A stretch of 12,681 nt of DNA, from the NCBI GenBank assembly GCA_008668455.1, contig RQCD01000097.1:1-12681 (forward strand), given 5' to 3'. This stretch comes from Clostridia bacterium (GTDB taxonomy: Bacteria > Bacillota > Clostridia > UBA1381). The position numbers and the translations under genes are program-made. Below, one piece after another: positions 7,058 to 12,681 of the stretch. The notes beneath the pieces are model-generated. The model was given only the letters and a program-made list of their open reading frames with translations, made no database searches and was not told the DNA's origin. Numbering within the stretch: the first letter of the stretch is position 1; the number at the start of each line of letters is the position of its first letter.

Positions 7058-7909
7058 ATGCGATATGATGAAAATGTATTAACTGACCAAACAGGAAGAA
7101 TACTTTTAAGAAGTTTCTGCTCCACCGTACCGGAGGGCGATCGGAAATTCTGGGAGCATCACCATGCCGAATGCGAGCTTTCCACCGTATTATCCGGCAG
7201 CGGAATCTATCGGGTGCAGGAAAAGGACTATTCCTTTTCTCCGGGTGATGTTTTTCTCTTCCACGGCGAGGAGGTACACTGCCTTACAAAGGTCTCCGGA
7301 AGCTTTTCCCTTTTAAATATCCGATTTGAGCCGCGGCTTTTATGGACAGACGCAGACGAATTTTCCGCGCTGCAAATTTTATTTGCCCGGAATGACCGCT
7401 TTGAAAACCGGATTGATTCAAAAAATCCGAAAACAGCATGGCTGCATGATGAAATTATCGCACTGCATGAGGAACTGAAACGACAGCAGGATGGATTTCA
7501 GCTGATGACGAAATACAAGCTGTTTTCGATGCTGATTACCCTGGTTCGCTCTTACGATTATGTGGACCGGAACGCCGATTATATGCGTTTTCAGGCGACA
7601 GTGTCCCCAATGAAGCATGCACTTTCCTATATGGAAGAAAATTTAGACAAGCCTTTACGTTTAGCGGACATTGCAGCGGAGGCTGCTATGTCGCCGGCAT
7701 ATTTTTCAGTTATGTTTAAGAAAATGAACGGACTTACCCCTTGGGAATATCTCTCCATCAAGCGTGTAGAGCGTGCAATTTCGCTTTTAAAAAGCAGCAA
7801 TCAAACAAAGCTGGAAATCGCACTTTCATGTGGATTTTCCAGCTCATCAAATTTCTATAAAATTTTTAAACGCATCACCGGAAAAAGTCCGGGAGACTAT
7901 CAGTTATAG
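7058..7909 (+). CDS. AraC-family transcriptional regulator
   Basis: This is a DNA-binding regulator of the AraC/XylS type with an N-terminal cupin sensor domain. From ATG 7058 the product has 283 residues. The N-terminal half shows a cupin pattern: HHHAECEL from residue 34, then GSGIYRV and FSPGDVFLFHGEEVH. The C-terminal 100 residues hold the two helix-turn-helix units: LADIAAEAAMSPAYFSVMFKK, then IALSCGFSSSSNFYKIFKRITGKSPGDY, the AraC signature. A GTGAGG ribosome binding site ends 5 nt before this ATG; a TTG at 7022 in the same frame lacks one. The effector is unknown, and the likely target is the divergent RraA-family gene. Its last codon overlaps the stop codon of the convergent lysA gene. 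Confidence 0.92.
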   Translation: MRYDENVLTDQTGRILLRSFCSTVPEGDRKFWEHHHAECELSTVLSGSGIYRVQEKDYSFSPGDVFLFHGEEVHCLTKVSGSFSLLNIRFEPRLLWTDADEFSALQILFARNDRFENRIDSKNPKTAWLHDEIIALHEELKRQQDGFQLMTKYKLFSMLITLVRSYDYVDRNADYMRFQATVSPMKHALSYMEENLDKPLRLADIAAEAAMSPAYFSVMFKKMNGLTPWEYLSIKRVERAISLLKSSNQTKLEIALSCGFSSSSNFYKIFKRITGKSPGDYQL

Positions 7910-9199
7910 ATCGTTGCGCACAAGATCCTCATAGCTTTCACGCTTAATGACTACTCTTGCCTTTCCGTCCGATACTGCAACAACTGCCGGGCGCGGAATC
8001 CGATTATAGTTGGATGCCATAGAATAGTTGTATGCGCCTGTGGCAAGCACCGCAAGTGTGTCTCCGACTGACGTCTGGGAAAGCATCAGATCCTTTGCTA
8101 ACAGATCGCCCGATTCGCAGCATTTTCCGGCAATCGTCACCGTCTCGGACGGCTTTTCGTCCGCATGGTTTGCTACCACTGCGGTATATTCCGACTGATA
8201 GAGAATATAGCGCGGATTATCGCACATACCGCCGTCCACCGAAACATATTTCCGGACATTCTTAATATCCTTAATCCCGCCGATGGTATAGAGAGTAATT
8301 CCGGCAGATGCCACAATAGAGCGTCCCGGTTCCATGTAAATCTTCGGAAGCTTTACACTGCGCTTTTTTGCCGTCTCCTTTACTACCTCGGAAACATGCT
8401 GAATATACTGATCGTAGGCAATCGGATCGTCCTTTTCGGTATACATAATGCCATAGCCGCCGCCCAGATTCAGCTCATCAATCTCAATTCCAAGCTGTTC
8501 CTTTAAATCACCGATCAAATCCATCATCACTTCTGCCGCCTTGCAGAACGGTTCAATCTCGAAAATCTGTGAACCGATATGGCAATGCAGCCCCGTGAGC
8601 TTGACATTATGCATGCCAATCACCTTTTGGATCAGGTCAAACGCTTCTCCGTTTTCCAGGGCGACACCAAATTTGGAATCAATCTGCCCGGTTTGGATAA
8701 AGCTGTGGGTATGCGCGTCAATCCCCGGCTTGATTCGGAACATAATTTTCTGCACCGTTTTATGCTTTGCTGCGATAGAATCTAACAGCTCCAGCTCATA
8801 GAGATTGTCCACTACAATATGCCCCACACGGTTCTCTACCGCCATTTCCAGCTCCTCTGCCGTTTTGTTATTGCCATGGAAGCAGATTTTTTCCATTGGG
8901 AATCCGGCTTTCTGTGCCGTGAAAAGCTCGCCGCCAGACACTACGTCCAGTCCTAAACCTTCTTCTGCTGCCAGCCGGCACGTCCAAAGGGAGCAAAATG
9001 CCTTGTTTGCATACAGCACCAGTCCGTCTCCATAATATTTTTCCATCGCGTTTTTATACAGCCTGCAGTTTTTTCGGATCAGATTCTCATCCATAACATA
9101 GAGCGGCGTTCCGTATTCCTTTGCCAGATCAACGGTATCCAAGCCGCCGATTGTCAAATGATTTTTTTCGTTGATTCCTAAACACTCTGATACAAACAT
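7904..9199 (-). CDS. lysA: Diaminopimelate decarboxylase
   Basis: This PLP enzyme converts meso-diaminopimelate to L-lysine and CO2, the last step of lysine biosynthesis. The 431-residue protein is a fold type III decarboxylase. Lys66 in YANKAF is the PLP-binding lysine. HCHIGSQ, GGGYG and EPGRS (from Glu290) are the phosphate and substrate binding motifs. CESGD at Cys361-Glu362 supplies the catalytic cysteine from the partner subunit, and GAYNYSMASNYN lies near the end. The Cys-Glu-Ser-Gly motif favours diaminopimelate over ornithine or arginine as substrate. An AAAGGAG site (complement of 9209-9215) precedes the ATG. It follows clpX after a 79-bp gap containing a terminator. That gap is too short for a lysine riboswitch and shows no good promoter. 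The TAA stop overlaps the end of the araC-like gene by 6 bp. Confidence 0.95.
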   Translation of the reverse strand: MFVSECLGINEKNHLTIGGLDTVDLAKEYGTPLYVMDENLIRKNCRLYKNAMEKYYGDGLVLYANKAFCSLWTCRLAAEEGLGLDVVSGGELFTAQKAGFPMEKICFHGNNKTAEELEMAVENRVGHIVVDNLYELELLDSIAAKHKTVQKIMFRIKPGIDAHTHSFIQTGQIDSKFGVALENGEAFDLIQKVIGMHNVKLTGLHCHIGSQIFEIEPFCKAAEVMMDLIGDLKEQLGIEIDELNLGGGYGIMYTEKDDPIAYDQYIQHVSEVVKETAKKRSVKLPKIYMEPGRSIVASAGITLYTIGGIKDIKNVRKYVSVDGGMCDNPRYILYQSEYTAVVANHADEKPSETVTIAGKCCESGDLLAKDLMLSQTSVGDTLAVLATGAYNYSMASNYNRIPRPAVVAVSDGKARVVIKRESYEDLVRNDL

Positions 9200-9237
9200 T
9201 TCTTTTGTCTCCTTTCGCTAATACAATGATCCTGCTG

Positions 9238-9271
9238 AAAAAGGGCAAAAAAAGCATTTGCTTCCTTGCCC
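9238..9271 (-). terminator. Intrinsic terminator after clpX
   Basis: Read on the minus strand, GGGCAA pairs with TTGCCC, with an inner AAGCA/TGCTT stem separated by a small internal loop. TTTTTC follows immediately. It lies 8 bp beyond the clpX stop codon and should end most tig-clpP-clpX transcripts before lysA. The interrupted stem suggests it may be leaky. Confidence 0.65.
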
Positions 9272-9278
9272 AATACGT

Positions 9279-10529
9279 CTATGCTCCAAACTTTTCAGTT
9301 TTCTGATGAATCATCTTAGGTGGTGTTCCTTTATCAACGGAATCTGCCGTCACAACGCATTTTACAATTTCCTCATCCGAAGGAACATCAAACATTGTAT
9401 CGGTCATTGTTTCCTCAATAATGGAACGCAGTCCTCTTGCACCAGTGTTACGCTTGATTGCCTTATCTGCAATCGCTTCCACTGCCTCCGGCTCGAATTC
9501 CAGTTCTACTCCATCTAATTCAAACAATGCCTGGTACTGCTTTACAAGTGCGTTTTTCGGCTCTGTCAGAATCCTGACAAGCGCCTCGCGATCCAGCTGA
9601 TCCAGCTTTGCAATCACAGGCAAACGTCCGATGAACTCGGGAATCAACCCGAATTTCAATAAATCCTCCGGGGCAACCTGAGACAGCAGGGCATTCATAT
9701 TTTCGCCCTTTTTCTCGGCAATTTCTGCTCCGAAGCCCAAGCCCTTTTTTCCTACGCGTGCGCCAATAATTTTCTCAATTCCGTCAAACGCACCGCCGCA
9801 GATAAAGAGAATGTTTGCTGTATTGATCTGAATAAATTCCTGGTGTGGGTGCTTTCTGCCGCCATTGGGCGGAACGGATGCAACTGTTCCTTCCAAAACC
9901 TTTAATAGTGTCTGCTGTACGCCCTCGCCGCTGACGTCTCTGGTAATAGAAACATTTTCGGATTTTCTTGCAATTTTGTCAATTTCGTCGATATAAATAA
10001 TGCCCTTTTCTGCCGTCTCTATGTCATAATCTGCCGCCTGGATAAGCTTTAAAAGAATGTTCTCCACATCCTCACCCACATATCCTGCCTCGGTCAGTGT
10101 GGTTGCGTCCGCAATTGCAAAAGGAACATTCAGCATTTTTGCTAAGTTCTGCACTAAAAAGGTTTTTCCGGAACCGGTTGGTCCTAAGAGCAGAATATTG
10201 CTTTTCTGCAGTTCTACATTGCTGGCTTTTTCTCCGTAACGGATTCTTTTATAATGATTATACACAGCCACCGAAAGAATTTTCTTTGCATCCTCCTGAC
10301 CAATTACATAATCATCTAAAAATGCTTTGATTTCTTTCGGCTTTGGAAGCTCTGATATGTCCAGATTTGTTTGGGAGTGTTCAAAATCACCCTCCATAAT
10401 GCCATTGCATAAATCAATACACTCATTACAGATATAAACACCCGGACCGGAAATCAGTCTTTGCACTTCATCTTCACTTTTTCCGCAAAAGGAGCAGCGA
10501 AATTTTTTTAAATCGTCTGATTTTGCCAT
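9279..10529 (-). CDS. clpX: ATP-dependent Clp protease ATP-binding subunit ClpX
   Basis: ClpX is the AAA+ unfoldase that recognises substrates and feeds them to ClpP. The 416-residue protein starts with the zinc-binding domain (Cys12, 15, 34, 37). It then has Walker A GPTGSGKT (116-123), pore loop GYVG (149-152), Walker B IIYIDE (177-182), the RKH pore-entry loop (225-227) and GARGLR with the sensor-2 arginine (363-368). The ClpP-docking IGF loop is present as LGF (264-266), a conservative change. Length is standard. A GGAGGAG ribosome binding site precedes the ATG. It follows clpP by 76 bp, an interval containing a long perfect hairpin, and is followed by a terminator. Co-transcription with tig and clpP is likely. 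Confidence 0.98.
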   Translation of the reverse strand: MAKSDDLKKFRCSFCGKSEDEVQRLISGPGVYICNECIDLCNGIMEGDFEHSQTNLDISELPKPKEIKAFLDDYVIGQEDAKKILSVAVYNHYKRIRYGEKASNVELQKSNILLLGPTGSGKTFLVQNLAKMLNVPFAIADATTLTEAGYVGEDVENILLKLIQAADYDIETAEKGIIYIDEIDKIARKSENVSITRDVSGEGVQQTLLKVLEGTVASVPPNGGRKHPHQEFIQINTANILFICGGAFDGIEKIIGARVGKKGLGFGAEIAEKKGENMNALLSQVAPEDLLKFGLIPEFIGRLPVIAKLDQLDREALVRILTEPKNALVKQYQALFELDGVELEFEPEAVEAIADKAIKRNTGARGLRSIIEETMTDTMFDVPSDEEIVKCVVTADSVDKGTPPKMIHQKTEKFGA

Positions 10530-10559
10530 GTTACTCCTCCATTCTAAAGATACGAAAGC

Positions 10560-10592
10560 GCGTATTTTGCCCGTTCCACGGGCAAAATACGC
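10560..10592. other. Perfect 14-bp stem-loop between clpP and clpX
   Basis: GCGTATTTTGCCCG (10560-10573) is perfectly inverted at 10579-10592 around a 5-nt loop. On the minus-strand transcript it lies between the clpP stop and the clpX ribosome binding site. No U-tract follows, so it is not a standard terminator. It could stabilise or process the mRNA, or partly terminate to set the ClpP to ClpX ratio; this is inference. Confidence 0.7.
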
Positions 10593-10605
10593 TTAAATTC
10601 AGAAA

Positions 10606-11190
10606 TTATTTTCTGGTTTCACATACTTCGTCCCCCAGCCCGTAAGCCTGTGCCTGTTCTGCTGCCATGAAGTTATCACGTTCTGTGTCTGCCATAATGA
10701 CATCTAACGGCTGTCCGGTGCGTTCACTCAAAATTTCATTTAAGTGATGCTTCATCTTCACCAGCCGTTCTGCATGGATCTGAATATCTGTTGCCTGACC
10801 CTGCATTCCGCCCAAAGGCTGATGAATCATAATTTCACTGTTCGGGAGTGCATAGCGCTTTCCCTTTGTTCCTGCTGCAAGCAGGAATGCACCCATACTT
10901 GCCGCCATACCAATACATATCGTGGATACATCGCACTTTATGTATTGCATCGTGTCATAAATCGCCATTCCAGCCGTTACTGAGCCGCCGGGGCTGTTAA
11001 TATACAGCTGAATATCCTTTTCCGGATCCTTTGCCTCCAGAAAAAGCATTTGGGCAACGATCAGGCTTGCGCTTGCATCGGTTACCTCTTCCCCTAAGAA
11101 AATGATTCGATCCTCAAGCAGCCGGGAAAAAATATCGTATGAACGTTCTCCTCGTCCTGTCTGCTCCACAACCATAGGTACTAAACTCAT
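10606..11190 (-). CDS. clpP: ATP-dependent Clp protease proteolytic subunit ClpP
   Basis: ClpP is the serine peptidase that forms a double-heptamer chamber and degrades proteins unfolded by ClpX or other Clp ATPases. Starting at ATG 11190, the protein has 194 residues, and its catalytic triad falls at Ser98 (GMAASMGA), His123 (MIHQP) and Asp172 (DTERD), exactly the usual Firmicute numbering. A TTG at 11196 in the same frame would add only Met-Gln and is too close to the weak AAAGG/CAGG ribosome binding site. The N-terminal MSLVPMVVEQTGRGERSYDI contains the short propeptide and axial loop typical of the family. The gap to the upstream tig stop is 24 nt, so the two are one operon. Confidence 0.98.
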   Translation of the reverse strand: MSLVPMVVEQTGRGERSYDIFSRLLEDRIIFLGEEVTDASASLIVAQMLFLEAKDPEKDIQLYINSPGGSVTAGMAIYDTMQYIKCDVSTICIGMAASMGAFLLAAGTKGKRYALPNSEIMIHQPLGGMQGQATDIQIHAERLVKMKHHLNEILSERTGQPLDVIMADTERDNFMAAEQAQAYGLGDEVCETRK

Positions 11191-11214
11191 TTGCAACCTG
11201 CCTTTCCGCAGTGA

Positions 11215-12504
11215 TTATTTGATCACCGCATTGTCTACCATCATATTGATTGCCTTGGTGAAAATAACTTCTCTTTCGATGTTTTCGAGATCATCCGCAG
11301 TTAAATACTCCTTCAGCTTGTCAGTTTCCATGCCATACTGCTTTGCCATCTCGTCGATCTTTTCAGCCTTTTCATCCTCGCTTGCTTCCAGCTTTTCCTC
11401 CTTGGAAACTGCGTCAATTACCAGTGATACGCGTACCTGCTTTTCAGCCTGCTCACGGAAATTTTCTCTCATCTGCTCCTTGGTGATGCCGGTATACTGC
11501 ATATACTGATCCATCGTCAAGCCGCCCTCATAAGAAATTCTCTGTGCAAAGCCTGAAACCATCCGGTCGATCTGTGCTTCAATCATGGCGGCCGGAATTT
11601 CAACCTCTGCATTCTCGCATGCCTTGTCAATGACAGCATTTTCGACTTCTGCCTTAGTCTCGCGCTCTGCACGCTCCTCCAGCTTCTTTCTGATGTCTGC
11701 CTTGTATTCCTCTAAGGTGTCAAACTCGCTGACCTCAGATGCAAAATCATCATCCAGCTCAGGATATTCACGCTTCTTGATCTCGTGAACCTTTACCTTA
11801 AACATTGCCGGCTTGCCTGCTAAATCAGCTGCATGATATTCTTCCGGGAAGGTTACGTTTACCTCCAGTTCGTCATCCGTTTTTGCACCGATTAACTGCT
11901 CCTCAAAGCCCGGAATAAAGCTGCCGGAACCAATTTCCAGATCATATCCCTCTGCTTTTCCGCCCGGAAATGCAATACCGTCTGAGAAACCCTCGAAATC
12001 AATGGTTACAATATCTCCGTTTTCAGCTGCGCGATCCTCCACTGTGATTTCACGCGCATTTTTCTTCTGTGTGTCCTTTAACTGTGCTTCTACGTCCTCA
12101 TCAGATACAGTATGCTCAAGCTTTTTAATTTCTATACCCTTATAGTCACCAAGCTTTACCTCAGGTCTTGTGGTAACTAATGCAGTCACCACGACCGGTT
12201 CGCCCTTTTTAATTTCCTCTACATCAATTTCCGGGCGCGCAACTGCATCTGCACCGGATTCTTTCAATGCTTCCTCATATGCATCCGGCAGCACAAGATT
12301 CAAAGCGTCCTCATAGAATACACCCTCTGAATAATACTTTTCCACCATTGCACGCGGAACCTTACCCTTCCGGAAACCCGGAACACTGATCTTTTTTACA
12401 TTCTTTAAGTAGGTTTTCTGTACAGCGTCCTCAAACTTGTCAGCCGCAATTTCAAATGTCAGCTTCACAAGATTTTTCTCTACTTGCTCTGATTTTACAG
12501 CCAT
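11215..12504 (-). CDS. tig: Trigger factor, ribosome-associated chaperone
   Basis: Trigger factor binds the ribosome at the tunnel exit and shields nascent chains; it also carries prolyl isomerase activity. The 429-residue protein has the ribosome-docking signature GFRKGKVPR at residues 43-51 in the N-terminal domain. An FKBP-type isomerase domain follows (about residues 150-240, with NGDIVTIDFEG and GSGSFIPGFEEQLIGAK). The C-terminal helical arms are long and charged and form the chaperone cradle. Length matches the family. The ATG at 12502-12504 has a GAGGAGG ribosome binding site (complement of 12514-12520) 9 nt away. It is the first gene of tig-clpP-clpX and has its own strong promoter. 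Confidence 0.98.
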   Translation of the reverse strand: MAVKSEQVEKNLVKLTFEIAADKFEDAVQKTYLKNVKKISVPGFRKGKVPRAMVEKYYSEGVFYEDALNLVLPDAYEEALKESGADAVARPEIDVEEIKKGEPVVVTALVTTRPEVKLGDYKGIEIKKLEHTVSDEDVEAQLKDTQKKNAREITVEDRAAENGDIVTIDFEGFSDGIAFPGGKAEGYDLEIGSGSFIPGFEEQLIGAKTDDELEVNVTFPEEYHAADLAGKPAMFKVKVHEIKKREYPELDDDFASEVSEFDTLEEYKADIRKKLEERAERETKAEVENAVIDKACENAEVEIPAAMIEAQIDRMVSGFAQRISYEGGLTMDQYMQYTGITKEQMRENFREQAEKQVRVSLVIDAVSKEEKLEASEDEKAEKIDEMAKQYGMETDKLKEYLTADDLENIEREVIFTKAINMMVDNAVIK

Positions 12505-12569
12505 CCTGTAAATCCTCCTCTATTGTTAATTAATTATATGATACATTTGTACCATTATTACATCATACT

Positions 12570-12597
12570 ATTATATCATAATTTTTCAAAAATTCAA
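12570..12597 (-). promoter_or_regulatory. Strong promoter for tig-clpP-clpX
   Basis: On the minus strand, TTGAAT (complement of 12592-12597) and TATAAT (complement of 12570-12575) are 16 bp apart, with TGA directly before the -10 giving an extended -10 element. A/T runs at about 12600-12625 look like an UP element. Transcription would start near 12563, about 58 nt before the tig ATG. I see no CIRCE or CtsR heat-shock operator. Confidence 0.75.
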
Positions 12598-12627
12598 TGC
12601 TTTTTTAAAAAAATTAATAATTTGTTT

Positions 12628-12645
12628 GAAAATCTGCCGATTTTC
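12628..12645. other. Small AT-rich hairpin upstream of tig
   Basis: GAAAATC (12628-12634) and GATTTTC (12639-12645) pair perfectly around TGCC. On the minus strand a T-rich run follows about 14 nt later, so it may be the end of a gene outside the window. Otherwise 12598-12681 shows no gene. Confidence 0.35.
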
Positions 12646-12681
12646 CTCTGGATTTCAGTCGATATTTCTATATTGCTCAGG

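Noticed and set aside
8032..8801. Several plus-strand reading frames opposite lysA
   Set aside because: They are antisense shadows of a well-recognised gene, with compositionally odd products and no ribosome binding sites.
9200..9278. Lysine riboswitch ahead of lysA
   Set aside because: The gap is too short for this riboswitch class and most of it is taken up by the terminator hairpin and ribosome binding site.
11191..11196. TTG 11196 as the start of clpP
   Set aside because: ATG 11190 gives the standard 194 residues with Ser98, His123 and Asp172 numbering and better ribosome binding site spacing.
1..12681. CRISPR arrays, tRNA or rRNA genes, insertion sequences, phage or defence genes
   Set aside because: I saw no regular repeat array, cloverleaf, transposase or integrase signature; coding space is almost fully taken by recognised genes.

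Overview
The window looks like a chromosomal housekeeping segment of an anaerobic Firmicute of class Clostridia, probably Lachnospiraceae or a close relative. The reasons are an oxygen-sensitive class III ribonucleotide reductase operon, strong AGGAGG-type ribosome binding sites, sigma-A type promoters, the tig-clpP-clpX order, and a DUF512 radical SAM gene directly ahead of der. The taxonomic placement is inference. I see no mobile element, CRISPR array, tRNA, rRNA or phage gene.

Layout, left to right. (1) 1-3218, plus strand: a promoter region with two NrdR-like operators, then nrdD (anaerobic NTP reductase), nrdG (its radical SAM activase) and dut (dUTPase), packed as one operon for DNA precursors. 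(2) 3232-5961, plus strand: a clear promoter, then a PDZ/radical SAM/DUF512 protein of unknown function and the ribosome-assembly GTPase gene der, closed by a 12-bp hairpin. (3) 6002-7909: a divergent pair, an RraA-family protein on minus and an AraC-family regulator on plus, back to back over a 147-bp promoter region. It is flanked on each side by a convergent junction. (4) 7904-12504, minus strand: tig-clpP-clpX (ribosome-associated chaperone plus the ClpXP protease), a terminator, then lysA (diaminopimelate decarboxylase, last step of lysine synthesis). A strong promoter with an AT-rich upstream tract precedes tig.

How the genes work together. NrdG installs the glycyl radical in NrdD. NrdD reduces ribonucleoside triphosphates, so UTP can become dUTP, which the neighbouring dUTPase converts to dUMP for thymidylate synthesis. 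The two operator-like boxes suggest that NrdR represses the whole unit. Trigger factor, ClpP and ClpX form a protein quality-control unit. The rraA/araC pair looks like a small self-regulated metabolic module placed between housekeeping operons.

Most of the window is ordinary core genome, and I found no convincing wholly new system. The points most worth a second look are the NrdR box pair 31 bp apart, the nrdDG-dut coupling, the uncharacterised radical SAM protein tied to der, the rraA/araC module, and a perfect 14-bp hairpin between clpP and clpX. Four gene starts are placed downstream of the longest open frame: nrdD at 95, the radical SAM gene at 3298 (TTG), araC at 7058 and clpP at 11190.
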